Position numbers and translations under genes: made by a program. This document shows, in pieces, positions 1-10,520 of a stretch of DNA of 64,000 nucleotides; within the stretch, counting starts at the first letter, position 1; every line of letters starts with the position of its first letter. Source of the DNA: Gemmatimonadota bacterium (GTDB lineage: Bacteria > Gemmatimonadota > Gemmatimonadetes > Gemmatimonadales > Gemmatimonadaceae); the NCBI GenBank assembly GCA_947463135.1, contig CANHTA010000002.1, positions 1 through 64,000 on the forward strand, read 5' to 3'. A model generated the notes under the pieces. That model made no database searches. It was not told the DNA's origin and saw nothing but the letters and a program-made list of their open reading frames with translations.

Positions 1-183
1 AGACCGGGCGGCCACCGTCACGAAATACACCCTCGTCCCCCGGTTTTCCCTAGGGGGGCGTTACCTCGTGAGGGGACAGTCGTTTCATGTGAGTAATGCC
101 GGAAGCAGTCAGGTCAATGTGTCCACTTGGTGGGCGCAGCGCCATTCGGCAGCGTGCACACCATCACGGTAACCCCAACAGTC

Positions 184-1227
184 ATGGCGCTCTTCGGCCG
201 CAAAAAAATCACCATCGGACTTGATGTCGGTTCGGGCTTTGTGAAGGCGGCTGTGATTGATCACAGCGGCGCCTCGCCGGAGTTGGTGAAGGTCGTCCTG
301 ACGCCCCTCCACGACAACGCGATCGTTGAAGGGGACGTGATGGATCATGGCATTGTCGCTGAGGCTGTTCGGCAGACGATTACGGCCGCGGGGGTAAAGC
401 CAACACGTCTGGTGGCTGCTGTTGGGGGACGTGATGTCATTGTCAAAAAGATTTCCATGGAGCGTGTCAAGGAAGCACAGGCACGCGAGTTAATACGGTG
501 GGAGGCAGAGCAGCACGTCCCATTTGATATGGATTCGGTGGAACTCGATTTCCAGATTCTTGATCCGGACGATGATGGTCTCGACATGAGCGTGCTGCTC
601 GTGGCGGCGAAGCGGGAGCTGGTGGAGTCGAAGCGCACGCTGCTGCAGGAAGCAGGATTTACGGCCTCGATCATCGACGTAGACTCCTTCGCGTTGAGCA
701 ATGCGTTCGAGGTGAACTATCCGGATGAGCTGCACGGAACCGTAGCGCTGCTCAACATCGGCAATGAGCAAACGAACCTGAACATCATTGACGAAGGGGT
801 GCCCATCCTCACCCGTGATTTCGGGGTGGGTACGCGCCGTCTCCGTGAAGACATCCAGCGTGAGTTTGGTATCAACAGCGATGAGGCCGAGCAGCTGCTG
901 CGCGGCTTTGATCGTTCGCCGATGCTTGATGGCACGATTGCCCTGCGTGGCGAGGAGCTCGCCGTGGGACTCGAGCGCGCCGCCACCTTCCTCGCCTCCG
1001 CTTCACGGACATTCGGCCAGATTCGCGCGGTCTATGCCTGTGGAGGCGGATCCCGGGTTCCGGGTTTGTTGACGTGGATGTCGGATCGACTGCGCATGCC
1101 GGTGCAATCCGCCAACGCGCTGGCGCGCATCGCGGTGCGGGATGATGCCTTGGAGTTTTTGTCCACCGATGAGGTCGCACCGCTGCTGATGGTCCCGGTG
1201 GGCCTCGCGCTGCGCACCGCGGCCTGA
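184..1227 (+). CDS. pilM: Type IV pilus assembly protein PilM (actin-like ATPase)
   Basis: ORF 127..1227; internal ATG at 184 gives MALFGRKKITIGLDVGSGFVKAAVIDH, the PilM/FtsA-like ATPase N-terminus; first gene of a pilMNOPQ series. Confidence 0.93.
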   Translation: MALFGRKKITIGLDVGSGFVKAAVIDHSGASPELVKVVLTPLHDNAIVEGDVMDHGIVAEAVRQTITAAGVKPTRLVAAVGGRDVIVKKISMERVKEAQARELIRWEAEQHVPFDMDSVELDFQILDPDDDGLDMSVLLVAAKRELVESKRTLLQEAGFTASIIDVDSFALSNAFEVNYPDELHGTVALLNIGNEQTNLNIIDEGVPILTRDFGVGTRRLREDIQREFGINSDEAEQLLRGFDRSPMLDGTIALRGEELAVGLERAATFLASASRTFGQIRAVYACGGGSRVPGLLTWMSDRLRMPVQSANALARIAVRDDALEFLSTDEVAPLLMVPVGLALRTAA

Positions 1228-1241
1228 GAAGGGAGACGACG

Positions 1242-1988
1242 ATGCTGCAGATCAATCTTATCCCGGGTTCCAAGACATCACGGCGTACCACCGGCGGCCT
1301 CGCCGGTGTGATCGGCGCGGTTGGCGCGTCGGTTCGCGATCCGTGGCTCGTCGGCGCGGCTGCCGCCGTGGCGATCGCCTGTACATCCGTGGGCTTACTC
1401 TTTTCCGCACAGAACGCACGGGCCGCCGAGGTCACCGAACAGGTGGACCGCGCGGTGCGTGATTCCACGCGGTATGCAAATGTCCTCGATGCCCGCCGTC
1501 GGCTGACCGCCGAGCGTGACTCGGTGCAGCGTCAGCTGCAGATCATCCGGTCCATCGACGACAATCGCTTTAACTGGGCGCACATTCTCGAGGAGATCAG
1601 TCGCGCTCTTCCTGCGTACACCTGGCTCACCACCATCGAGCAGACGAGCGCGGCCCCATTGCCACCCAGCGCGGACACCGCCGCCACGGAAAAAGCGCCG
1701 GTGCCAGCGGCAGCGCGGGCGAAACGCGCGGCGCCAGTGGCAGCGCCCGTCGTTGTCCAGCCGCCACTCCTGTTTCGCGTGGTTGGACAAACGGTGGACA
1801 TCCAAGCGCTCACCATGCTCATGCGCCAGCTCGAAAGCTCGCCGTTCGTGCAGCATGTGAGCCTCGCCAAATCGGAGATTGTCGTCTTGGAAGGGAAGGA
1901 TGTCACCCAATTCGAGCTCTCCGCCGAGTATGAAGTTCCTCCTCCGGGAGTGGTGCGTACGGCGCCGCTCGTTGTGCCTGTCCGCTGA
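1242..1988 (+). CDS. pilN: PilN-like type IV pilus inner-membrane protein
   Basis: N-terminal MLQINLIPGSK motif typical of PilN, one TM segment, position after pilM. Confidence 0.88.
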   Translation: MLQINLIPGSKTSRRTTGGLAGVIGAVGASVRDPWLVGAAAAVAIACTSVGLLFSAQNARAAEVTEQVDRAVRDSTRYANVLDARRRLTAERDSVQRQLQIIRSIDDNRFNWAHILEEISRALPAYTWLTTIEQTSAAPLPPSADTAATEKAPVPAAARAKRAAPVAAPVVVQPPLLFRVVGQTVDIQALTMLMRQLESSPFVQHVSLAKSEIVVLEGKDVTQFELSAEYEVPPPGVVRTAPLVVPVR

Positions 1989-2000
1989 CGTGAGATTGTC

Positions 2001-2624
2001 ATGAGCCTTGTTCCACAGACGCAGCGTGATCAGGTCAAATTCCTGATTGGCTTTGTGGCGGTCGCCCTCGCCGCGGCGTACTACGTGTACCCGTACGGTT
2101 CCCGCGAAGAGCAGCTGGAAACCGACCTCGCGCGCGTTGCACAGCTCGACGAAGCGAACCAGCGCGCGGCCCGCGATGTGGCGTCGGGGAGTCTCGAAAG
2201 TCTCCGCATCCAAGCCGCCGAGAACCGGTCGGCGCTGCTGGTCATGCGCCGACTCGTTCCCACGGGGAACGAGGTGCCGGCCCTCCTGGAGGAAGTCAGC
2301 ACGGCTGCCCGTCGAGCCGGGCTCGATGTGGGCGGGGTGGTACCTGAACCGGTAATCCCCGGTGAGCGGTTTGATACCTATCGCTACACCGTCACCATGA
2401 TGGGTGGCTACCACCAGTTTGGTGAGTTTCTCGCCAACGTCGGGTCCCTGGCCCGCATCGTCGCGCCCGTGAGCTTCTCCGTGACAACCAGTGCGGGGAA
2501 CACCACGCCGCGGAGCGTGCCCCAATCCTCTGAAAAGGGTGGGCTCGCGTCCACCATCACGCTGCAGACCTACGTGGAAAAGACATCCCCGGCAAAACCG
2601 GCCGTGAAGGAGCGTTCGTCATGA
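2001..2624 (+). CDS. pilO: PilO-like type IV pilus inner-membrane protein
   Basis: Single N-terminal TM, coiled coil, C-terminal PilO-like domain (VPALLEEVSTAARRAGLDVGGVVPEP); position after pilN. Confidence 0.87.
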   Translation: MSLVPQTQRDQVKFLIGFVAVALAAAYYVYPYGSREEQLETDLARVAQLDEANQRAARDVASGSLESLRIQAAENRSALLVMRRLVPTGNEVPALLEEVSTAARRAGLDVGGVVPEPVIPGERFDTYRYTVTMMGGYHQFGEFLANVGSLARIVAPVSFSVTTSAGNTTPRSVPQSSEKGGLASTITLQTYVEKTSPAKPAVKERSS

Positions 2625-3202
2625 GGCGATTCGCCATGCTGTTGATCCTGCTCTCGCTCAACGTGGCGGGACGTGCTGTGGTGGCACAGCCACCGGTACC
2701 TCCGACACCGGCGCGCACGGTATCCGGGGAGTCGGCGGGAACGGTGGCGTCAGCAACGGCTGCACCAACGGCTCCAGCAACGGCTCCAGCAACGGCTCCA
2801 GCAACGGCTGCAACAACGGCGTCAGCAACGGCTCCCAAAAAGTCTGCCGGCATGCCCACGGAAATCATTCTGCAGCGCGAGACCTTTGCCTACGATGGCG
2901 GTGGACGTCGGGACCCGTACAAGTCGCTGATGAACAGTCGCGACATACGGCCGCTCCTGAGTGACCTGCGACTCACCGCCGTCGCCTTTGATCCGGTTGG
3001 AGCCGGCAGCAACTCCGTGGCCATTCTGCGTGACACGTACTCGAAGCAACAGTATCGCGTACGCGTGGGGCAGCAGCTCGGCCGGTTACGCGTTGCGGCC
3101 ATCCGGCAGAAGTCGGTGCAGTTCACGATTGAGGAATTCGGATTCAACCGGCAGGAAACGCTGCCACTCAGCAGCGACACGACGAAAGTGAGGAACCCAT
3201 GA
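2621..3202 (+). CDS. pilP: PilP-like pilus assembly lipoprotein/periplasmic protein with Ala-Pro-Thr-rich linker
   Basis: Overlaps pilO stop by 4 nt; RRDPYKSLM...LSDLRLTAVAFD resembles PilP; position between pilO and pilQ. Confidence 0.75.
   Translation: MRRFAMLLILLSLNVAGRAVVAQPPVPPTPARTVSGESAGTVASATAAPTAPATAPATAPATAATTASATAPKKSAGMPTEIILQRETFAYDGGGRRDPYKSLMNSRDIRPLLSDLRLTAVAFDPVGAGSNSVAILRDTYSKQQYRVRVGQQLGRLRVAAIRQKSVQFTIEEFGFNRQETLPLSSDTTKVRNP
2753..2832 (+). repeat. 12-bp-type tandem repeat (gcaacggctcca units) encoding the ATAP linker of PilP
   Basis: Consecutive gcaacggctcca units read directly from the sequence. Confidence 0.85.
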
Positions 3203-5718
3203 TGGGCTCGACAACAGTAGGAATGATCTCCGTGCTTCTTGTGCCGGGTGCCTTCGCGCTGGCGCAGGCGAACGCACCGGTGGCGTGGCATGCCCCAACT
3301 GCCGCAGTGGCGGTCATGTCCGGCGCGGAGATTCCGGCGCGCGGCCGTGTACGGAGCATCGCGGTGATGCCGGCCAGTGCGGGCGCTGAGATCGTCCTGT
3401 CGCTGGATTCAAGTGTCACGCTTCGGCACTTCACGCTGGAGAATCCATCGCGAATCGTCGTGGATTTCGGCGGCGCCGCGCTGGCGATTCCGTCCAACTA
3501 TGACGGCAAGACCCGCGGTCCGGTGCGAAACGTTCGCCTGTCCCAGTTCCGCCCCGACACGGCGCGCGTTGTCATCGACCTCGATAGCGCGCACAACTAC
3601 GCGGTGGTTCGCGTTGGCGCGCAGTTGCGGATTACACTCACCGCCCCGGCCGTCGCGTTTGCGCGCTGGGGATCACGGAATGCGCCCGAACTGTTGGCCA
3701 CGGAGGAGGCGGCTGGCAGTCTTGAGCCACAGGTCTCCATTGCGTCGGTCCCGGCTCCAGGCACCGTGACGCCGAATGCGGGACAGCCGGAGCCCGTGAA
3801 GGCGGAGCCGGTGACGCCGGAGCCCGTGAAGGCGGAGCCCGTGAAGGCGGAGCCGGTGACGCCGGAGCCGGTGAAGGCGGAGCCCGTGAAAGCGGAGCCG
3901 GTGACGCCGGAGCCCGTGAAGGCGGAGCCCGTGAAGCCGGAGCCGGTGAAGACGGAGCCCGTGAAAGCGGAGCCCGTGAAAGCGGAGCCCGTGAAAGCGG
4001 AGCCCGTACAGGCGGAGCCCGTGAAGCCAGAGCCGGTGAAAGCGGAACCCGTACAGGCGGAGCCCGTGAAGCTGGAGCCCGTGAAGGCGAAGCCCGTCAA
4101 AGTGCAACCGGTGAAGGCGCCGGCGAAGGTTGCCACGGCAGCCGGTATCCTTGAAGATCGTCCAGCGGAACCGCTGACGGCGCGTACGCCGGCCACGGTC
4201 ACCTCGATGGCGGCAGCGCGCCGCCAACTGCAGAAGCCGCGGATCTCGGTGAGCTACGACGGAACCAGCATTCGCGACGTGATCGCAGCCTTTGCGACGT
4301 TCTCCGGGCGCACCATCATCGTTGGCAAGGATGTGGCGGGTGATGTCACCGCGGACATCGCCGATAAGCCGTGGGATGTCGCGCTGCAGGCCATCCTCCA
4401 GGCACAGGGCCTCGCGGCCACGGAAGACGCCAGCGGCATCATTACCGTGGATAGCTACCGCAACCTCGCAACGAATCAGGCGCTCGAGCCACTCATCACG
4501 CAGATCGTCGACGTCAACTATTCCAAGGCGTCTGTGCTGCGTGGAACCGTACAGCAGCTGCTGGCCAGGGATTGCACCGGGCTCACCACCATGGCCACGG
4601 GCCGTGATATGGGCATGCAAATGAACCAGGGTGGCGGTGGTGGTGGACAGCAGGATCAAACAGCCGGGAAAGGCTGTGTGGTGCGGGGGTCCGTCGCGGC
4701 GGACAGTGCCACGAACAAGCTGATCATTACCGAAGTCCCATCGCGGCTCCCCGAAATCGTGGCGCGTATTCAGCAGCTCGACATCCGGACGCCGCAGGTT
4801 GCCATCAAGGCCAAAATCATCTTCGTCAATCGGACTGGCATCCAGGACATCGGCCTCGCCTATGATCTTGGCACCGGCAACAAGCAGTTCTTTCAGCAGC
4901 TTGTCCCGCGCATCGACCCCAACACGATGCGCCCCGTGGACACGAACGGCGACGGCGTGCCGGACGCCACTGGCGGTGGAACTGCGTTCGAAGGACCGGC
5001 GCGCATTGCCCTAGGTGGCAACGCATTGGCCGGCATTGCCAACGCCAACAACGCCATCAAGCCGAATGCGCTGAACCTGATTTACAGCACGGCGCTTGGC
5101 CGCTATCAGCTCACCGCGTTCCTCAACGCTTTGCAGTCGTCGTCGCTGGCCGATGTGCAGTCGGAGCCTAGCGTGACGATTCTGAACAACCGGAGCGCCG
5201 AGATCTTTGTGGGGCAGGAGATCCCCATTCGGGTGATTGACGCCAGTGCGGGTGGTGGTGCCGGCGGCGGCGGTGGTGGTGGCGGTGGCGGCGGTGGCGG
5301 CGGTGGTGGTCAGGCGCAGCCGAACGCGGCCGCGTTCTTCCCCCGCGCGACGGTCTCCAAAGAGGAAGCGGGTATCAAACTCTCGGTCACACCGCAGATC
5401 ACCAACAACCGCATGGTGTTACTCAGCATTAAGGCGGAGAACTCCAGTGCGGAAATCGCGGCGACGGATGTGGGCGTCATCTTCAACCGGCAGCGTGCGG
5501 AATCGCAGGTGCTGGTCGCGGATGGTGAGGCTGCTGTCATCGGTGGACTGACCGTGACGGAGACCAACCGTTTTCGGAGCGGGATTCCCATCCTGATGAA
5601 CCTTCCGTTTGTCGGCCGTCTGTTCTCGCAGAATTCGAAGAACGAAACGAAGCGCGATCTGCTGATTCTGGTGACCCCGCACATTCTGGATGATGGCGCG
5701 CTCCCGCCGGGTCGTTAA
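3199..5718 (+). CDS. pilQ: Type IV pilus secretin PilQ with AMIN domain
   Basis: N-terminal AMIN-like region, STN/secretin N domains, C-terminal secretin motif ([37 protein letters not shown]...[10 protein letters not shown]). Confidence 0.93.
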   Translation: MMGSTTVGMISVLLVPGAFALAQANAPVAWHAPTAAVAVMSGAEIPARGRVRSIAVMPASAGAEIVLSLDSSVTLRHFTLENPSRIVVDFGGAALAIPSNYDGKTRGPVRNVRLSQFRPDTARVVIDLDSAHNYAVVRVGAQLRITLTAPAVAFARWGSRNAPELLATEEAAGSLEPQVSIASVPAPGTVTPNAGQPEPVKAEPVTPEPVKAEPVKAEPVTPEPVKAEPVKAEPVTPEPVKAEPVKPEPVKTEPVKAEPVKAEPVKAEPVQAEPVKPEPVKAEPVQAEPVKLEPVKAKPVKVQPVKAPAKVATAAGILEDRPAEPLTARTPATVTSMAAARRQLQKPRISVSYDGTSIRDVIAAFATFSGRTIIVGKDVAGDVTADIADKPWDVALQAILQAQGLAATEDASGIITVDSYRNLATNQALEPLITQIVDVNYSKASVLRGTVQQLLARDCTGLTTMATGRDMGMQMNQGGGGGGQQDQTAGKGCVVRGSVAADSATNKLIITEVPSRLPEIVARIQQLDIRTPQVAIKAKIIFVNRTGIQDIGLAYDLGTGNKQFFQQLVPRIDPNTMRPVDTNGDGVPDATGGGTAFEGPARIALGGNALAGIANANNAIKPNALNLIYSTALGRYQLTAFLNALQSSSLADVQSEPSVTILNNRSAEIFVGQEIPIRVIDASAGGGAGGGGGGGGGGGGGGGGQAQPNAAAFFPRATVSKEEAGIKLSVTPQITNNRMVLLSIKAENSSAEIAATDVGVIFNRQRAESQVLVADGEAAVIGGLTVTETNRFRSGIPILMNLPFVGRLFSQNSKNETKRDLLILVTPHILDDGALPPGR
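3789..4118 (+). repeat. 15-bp tandem repeat encoding about 22 [10 protein letters not shown]-type pentapeptides inside PilQ
   Basis: Repeated gagcccgtgaaggcg-like units in frame with pilQ. Confidence 0.95.
5251..5310 (+). repeat. GGN trinucleotide run encoding a polyglycine tract in PilQ
   Basis: ggtggtggtgccggcggcggcggtggtggtggcggtggcggcggtggcggcggtggtggt. Confidence 0.95.
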
Positions 5719-5722
5719 CGCC

Positions 5723-8152
5723 ATGAGGACGCTGATGCTTATGACCACGAGTTGCGCTCGTCGCCTGGTGCGACGGCCCTCCGCGTACACTGCTCGCCCG
5801 GCCATGCTCGTGGCCGTGGCGGCGCTCGCTGCCTTGGGCGCATGCAGCGGTGATGAAGTGATCGACCCGCCGTTCCCTGACAACGTCGTCCCGCGGGTCC
5901 AGGTGGCCAAGGGCAAAGTGGTCTCGGACACGCTGCTCTCGCTCACGGTGAATGCCACCGACAACATCGGGCTCAAGCGGGTCCGTGTGCTCTTCTCAGG
6001 TGGATTCACCACCACGTATGACACCGTCATGACAACGGCCGTGACCACGCTCACGGTGAACGTGAACATGAAGGTGCCGTCGAATGCGCCCATCGGGGCA
6101 ACGGTGAATGCACGCGCCATCGCGATCGATGGCGCTGGGAACCAGTCCGACACCGCGCGCGTCGCGCTGGCGGTTGGGAACCTCGAACCACCGCAGGCCG
6201 TGATCACCAGCCCGGCCTCGGGTTCTCCGGTGGTGAGTGGCAAGTCCCTCGTGATTTCTTTCTCGGGACGGGCGCGCTACAAGGTGCGGACGTTGGGCTA
6301 CGAAATCACCGGGGCGTATAACCTCAAGGATTCGACGTCCTTCAGCACCCCGTTCAAGGATTCCGTGGCCGTCCTCGATACGCTGGTGATGCCCGACACG
6401 GTGAAGGGGAACCTCATCACCGTCACGCCGTTCATCACCGACTCGCTCAACCAGCGGGTGCTGGGCACGGCGGTGCAGTATTCGGTGCAGAGCCAAACCA
6501 CGGCCACCACGATCCCCATTGTTCGCACGGGTATCGCGTCGCGCCTCGAGGTTACGGATACCGTGTTTGTGGAGGCGACGGATCCCGTGGGCATTACCGT
6601 GCTCGGCTACGAAGTACGCGGCCTGACCGGTCAAGTCCTCGTGGCCGACTCGGTCCTCTCCACGGGTGGCTTTTCAACCCTCGTGCGCACGTTCCGGGCG
6701 CGGCTGCCAATCACCGTCTTTCCAACGTTGGTCACGGTGTCGGGGTTTGCCCGCAACGCCAACGGGCGTCGCGACGTGGCACGATTCGGCTCCGGGGGCC
6801 TGCGGCTAGATACGGCCACGGTGGTGGCGGGGTACACCAGTCCGCTCCCCAATGGTGGTCAGGTCGCCGATGCGTATTACGTCCCGCGTACCGACCGCAT
6901 TTATCTGTCCAACATCGAGCGGAATTGGCTGGAAGTGTACAATCTCGCCGACTCGACGTTCCGCACACCGATCGCCGTGGGCTCGCGGCCCTGGGGCATT
7001 GCACCGTGGCCGCGTAGTCGGAGCGGTGTCATGGGCGACACGCTCATTGTCGCGAACTCCGGGGGTACCAATCTGAGCTACGTGGACTTGCGGGTAGGCT
7101 CAACGGGTCGCGAGGTGTCGCGCTATGCGCTGCCCAATATTGTGGCCTACAGCGTGACCACCGTGCGGTCCCAGACCAGCGATGCGTTGATCACGCAGCG
7201 CACGGTGTATGACTTCAGCGACCGGCCACAGTATCTCGCGGCCACGTGCAGTGGGGGCAATGAGCCGGACGCACCATGTGAAGACGTGGTGGCCGTGTAC
7301 TCCACCACGCCAACCGGTGGGCAGTCCATGCCGTTCCCCAATCAAGGCACCATTCGATGGGAGAATCTCACGAAGCGTACCTCGCACTTTTTCTTCGAGC
7401 AGGCGATGGGCCAGACCGAAGGCCGATCGGATACCCTGGAAATCCAGCGCTTTGCCGCGGCAGGCTTTGGCAGTGACTCCATGCTGGTGCCGTACCGGCA
7501 ACTCATTCCGGACGGCCGTGGCGGCACGTTCGGCTACTCCGTGGTCATACGCATTGATAAACTGGCGTTCCGGGACACCACGTTTGTGCGTGGATCGGGG
7601 AATTTCCGCCGGGCGGTGCTCGGTGAGGGTGGCCCCGTGCTCGGAAGTCGCGCCTTAACCTACGATGTCACCACGGGCATGGACTCGGTTCCGCCCCTCC
7701 CCATCATCGACCGCGGCATCTCACGTCCGTTTGATGTGAGCGATTTCGTGGCCAACACCTTCTCCCGGGTACAGGGGGTCGGCATCAACTTCGATGGCGA
7801 ACTCAACGCGGTGAAAGGTGACTCCACCTATCTGTTCGATCGCACCCTCCGCCTGCAGGGTATTCTGCAATCGCGGCCAAGTGGCGGCGGCCTTGATTTC
7901 CATCCGCTCAACACCGGAAGCAATTCAGCATTGCGCAGTCGGTTGACCTTCGTGGCGTCGAGCGAAGCGGTGATTGACGTCTTCGACAGCTACTGCTACC
8001 GGAAGATCGCTACCATTCCCATTCGGGATCCGATTATCGGGCCGGTGCGCGCCACGTTGCGTCCGAATGGGCAGCTGGTGCTGGTGGGGGCCACCATACG
8101 CGGCGTGACCGTGGTGGCGTTGCCGGACAACTTCACCACGACCTGTCAGTAA
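5723..8152 (+). CDS. Large secreted lipoprotein with Ig-like and repeat/propeller-like regions, encoded next to pilQ
   Basis: Signal peptide with lipobox-like LAALGAC; DNIGLKRVRVLFSGG Ig-like segments; no recognised catalytic motif. Confidence 0.7.
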   Translation: MRTLMLMTTSCARRLVRRPSAYTARPAMLVAVAALAALGACSGDEVIDPPFPDNVVPRVQVAKGKVVSDTLLSLTVNATDNIGLKRVRVLFSGGFTTTYDTVMTTAVTTLTVNVNMKVPSNAPIGATVNARAIAIDGAGNQSDTARVALAVGNLEPPQAVITSPASGSPVVSGKSLVISFSGRARYKVRTLGYEITGAYNLKDSTSFSTPFKDSVAVLDTLVMPDTVKGNLITVTPFITDSLNQRVLGTAVQYSVQSQTTATTIPIVRTGIASRLEVTDTVFVEATDPVGITVLGYEVRGLTGQVLVADSVLSTGGFSTLVRTFRARLPITVFPTLVTVSGFARNANGRRDVARFGSGGLRLDTATVVAGYTSPLPNGGQVADAYYVPRTDRIYLSNIERNWLEVYNLADSTFRTPIAVGSRPWGIAPWPRSRSGVMGDTLIVANSGGTNLSYVDLRVGSTGREVSRYALPNIVAYSVTTVRSQTSDALITQRTVYDFSDRPQYLAATCSGGNEPDAPCEDVVAVYSTTPTGGQSMPFPNQGTIRWENLTKRTSHFFFEQAMGQTEGRSDTLEIQRFAAAGFGSDSMLVPYRQLIPDGRGGTFGYSVVIRIDKLAFRDTTFVRGSGNFRRAVLGEGGPVLGSRALTYDVTTGMDSVPPLPIIDRGISRPFDVSDFVANTFSRVQGVGINFDGELNAVKGDSTYLFDRTLRLQGILQSRPSGGGLDFHPLNTGSNSALRSRLTFVASSEAVIDVFDSYCYRKIATIPIRDPIIGPVRATLRPNGQLVLVGATIRGVTVVALPDNFTTTCQ

Positions 8153-8188
8153 GACGCGCCACTGCGCACCCTTCGCGGGATCGGTGGA

Positions 8189-8218
8189 ACGGCCCTGGCG
8201 CTTCGGCGCCAGGGCCGT
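8189..8218 (+). terminator. 13-bp perfect stem hairpin with TTCG tetraloop (acggccctggcgc-ttcg-gcgccagggccgt)
   Basis: Perfect inverted repeat between the lipoprotein stop and aroC start; no T-tract. Confidence 0.6.
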
Positions 8219-8345
8219 CGTGCGTTCAGGTGGTGGCTCGCGAAAGCCGGGTGGCGCCATGGCTCCCCTCGCGCGGTGTCACGTCGTACGTTGTGAGTCG
8301 GGCGCGGAACCGCCGCCGTCCAGCCGTTGCTTGCTCCGTCTTCAC

Positions 8346-9536
8346 ATGCTTCGCTTTACCACCGCCGGTGAGTCACATGGCCCGGCGCTTGTCTCGATTC
8401 TGGAGGGCATGCCAGCCGGCGTGCTGGTGCGTGCGTCCGATGTCGACGCGGAACTCGCCCGCCGTCAGCACGGGTACGGACGGGGACGTCGCATGCAGAT
8501 CGAACGCGACCAGATCGAGTTCGTGTCTGGCGTGCGCGCCGGCGAAACGCTGGGCTCGCCGATCGCGATGGTGATTCGCAATCACGATTGGAAAAACTGG
8601 ACCGAGATCATGGATCCGGCCCCGCGTGAGAGCGATGCGGAGGGCGCGCGAAAACGGCAGGTCACCCGCGTGCGCCCCGGACACGCCGACCTCACCGGAC
8701 TCCTCAAGTACGACCGCGTTGATGCGCGCGACATCCTCGAACGGGCCTCCGCCCGCGAAACCACGGCGCGCGTCGCCGCCGGGGCGCTCTGCCGCCTCCT
8801 CCTCCGAAGCCTCGGTGTGCAGATCGGGTCGCACCTCGTGCACCTTGGCGGGATTGACGCCACGCGCCCCCCGGTGATGCCCCCCGATCTCAATGCCGCG
8901 TCCGACGCGTCACCGCTGCGCACGCTCGATCCGATCGCCGAAGCCGACATGATCAGGCGCATTGATGCGGCCAAAGTAGAGGGCAACACGCTTGGCGGGA
9001 TCTGTGAAGTCGTGGTCACGGGACTCCCCGTGGGGTTGGGCTCGCACGTGTCGTGGGATCGCAGGCTGGATGGTCGCCTCGGGCAGGCAATGCTCTCCAT
9101 CCCTGCCGTGAAGGGGGTGGAGATCGGCCTCGGCTTTGAAACGGCCCGGCGCACCGGTGCCGAGGTGCATGATGAGATCGAGGCGGCCCCGGGACGCACG
9201 CGGTGCGGACATGTCCGTCGCACCACGAACCGCGCCGGCGGTACCGAAGGGGGCATGACCACCGGTGAGGAGCTGGTCATCCGCGTGGCCATGAAGCCCA
9301 TTGCCACGCTCATGCGCCCATTGAACACCATTGATGTGGCCACCGGGAGCCCGGCGTTGGCCGTCGCCGAACGGAGCGACGTGACCGCAGTGCCGGCCAT
9401 GGGCGTGATCGCTGAAGCGATGGCGGCCTTTGTGCTGGCCGATGCCGTGCTCGAAAAGTTTGGCGGTGACTCGCTGGGTGAGCTCCTTCGCAACGTCGAC
9501 GCCTATCTCGCCCGGTTGGACGAGCGGGTCGGATGA
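8346..9536 (+). CDS. aroC: Chorismate synthase
   Basis: MLRFTTAGESHGPALVSILEGMPAG and GRGRRM..ERDQIEFVSGVRAGETLGSPIAM motifs; internal start at 8346 preferred over the upstream ORF start. Confidence 0.96.
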   Translation: MLRFTTAGESHGPALVSILEGMPAGVLVRASDVDAELARRQHGYGRGRRMQIERDQIEFVSGVRAGETLGSPIAMVIRNHDWKNWTEIMDPAPRESDAEGARKRQVTRVRPGHADLTGLLKYDRVDARDILERASARETTARVAAGALCRLLLRSLGVQIGSHLVHLGGIDATRPPVMPPDLNAASDASPLRTLDPIAEADMIRRIDAAKVEGNTLGGICEVVVTGLPVGLGSHVSWDRRLDGRLGQAMLSIPAVKGVEIGLGFETARRTGAEVHDEIEAAPGRTRCGHVRRTTNRAGGTEGGMTTGEELVIRVAMKPIATLMRPLNTIDVATGSPALAVAERSDVTAVPAMGVIAEAMAAFVLADAVLEKFGGDSLGELLRNVDAYLARLDERVG

Positions 9537-10084
9537 CGCGGGCGTCTGGCCTGCAAATCGACGGACATCTGGTGCTCGTGGGTCTGCCCGGCTCCGGCAA
9601 ATCCACCGTTGGACGGGCGGTGGCGAGCCGGTTGTCGCGCCCGTTTCTGGACTTTGATGCGGAACTGGAACGACGGGTTGGGACGTCGGTGGCGCGGATG
9701 TTCGCCGAAGAGGGCGAGGTGGCGTTCCGGCAGCGGGAATTGGCGCTAACGCAGGAGCTGGCGGCAGCCCCGCCGATGGTGCTCGCGCCGGGCGGGGGTT
9801 GGGTCACTATCCCCGGGGTCATGTCCCTCCTGCGCCCCCCGGGGCGTATTATCCACTTGGCCATTTCGCCGAAGGAAGCGTTGCGCCGGTTGTCACGGTC
9901 GCGCAATGTGCGACCGCTGTTGGCGCAAGCGGACCCAGCCATGGCCATGCACACGCTCTGGGAGCGCCGATCGGCGCTGTACGCCTTGGCCGATGTGGTG
10001 CTAAACGTGGAAGATGTTGACTCTCAACGACTTATTGATTCCGTGGTGGCGCTTGCTCACGACGGGACTCTGGGGATAGGTTAG
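9533..10084 (+). CDS. aroK: Shikimate kinase
   Basis: LVGLPGSGKSTVGRAVASRLSRPFLDFDAELERR...APGGGWV; overlaps aroC stop by 4 nt. Confidence 0.93.
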   Translation: MTRASGLQIDGHLVLVGLPGSGKSTVGRAVASRLSRPFLDFDAELERRVGTSVARMFAEEGEVAFRQRELALTQELAAAPPMVLAPGGGWVTIPGVMSLLRPPGRIIHLAISPKEALRRLSRSRNVRPLLAQADPAMAMHTLWERRSALYALADVVLNVEDVDSQRLIDSVVALAHDGTLGIG

Positions 10085-10087
10085 GCC

Positions 10088-10516
10088 ATGACTGATCGAT
10101 GGTCCTCCGTTATCGTGGCGTTGCGCGAACAGTTCGCGGCTGACGCGGATATAGTGGAGGTTGAAGCCTATCTCTCGTTACATGGGTACAACCGGCGACA
10201 GATTGGTGAGATCCTTTCCCTTCTTTATAGCGATACTGCCTTCTCCCATGATTCGGGAGCGGACATGATGTTACGCCACGCGCCGCTCCGTGTTCAGGGG
10301 CCGCATGAGCGCGGACGGTTTACCGCTGAGGCCTGGGGCTACTTGGTACAGTTGGGTGGCTCCGGAGCGGTAAACTTCAACGATTTTGAGCAGTTGGTGG
10401 AGCGTGCGCTGGTACATATCGACGGCCGGATCAGCCTCTCGGATATCCGCGGGATCGCGGAGGATGTCGGGGTTGAGGATGGGTCGGTAAACGGCGAGCG
10501 CCCCCAGGTACACTGA
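10088..10516 (+). CDS. DUF494 (Smg) family protein
   Basis: VEAYLSLHGYNRRQIGEILSLLYSD...RGFTAEAWGYL-type sequence and length typical of the DUF494 family. Confidence 0.7.
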   Translation: MTDRWSSVIVALREQFAADADIVEVEAYLSLHGYNRRQIGEILSLLYSDTAFSHDSGADMMLRHAPLRVQGPHERGRFTAEAWGYLVQLGGSGAVNFNDFEQLVERALVHIDGRISLSDIRGIAEDVGVEDGSVNGERPQVH

Positions 10517-10520
10517 GCTG

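Noticed and set aside
1395-2525. 376-aa minus-strand ORF
   Set aside because: Antisense to pilN and pilO; shadow ORF.
3789-4118. Possible CRISPR-like array
   Set aside because: Repeats are 15 bp, contiguous, in frame and encode pentapeptides in PilQ; no spacers or cas genes.
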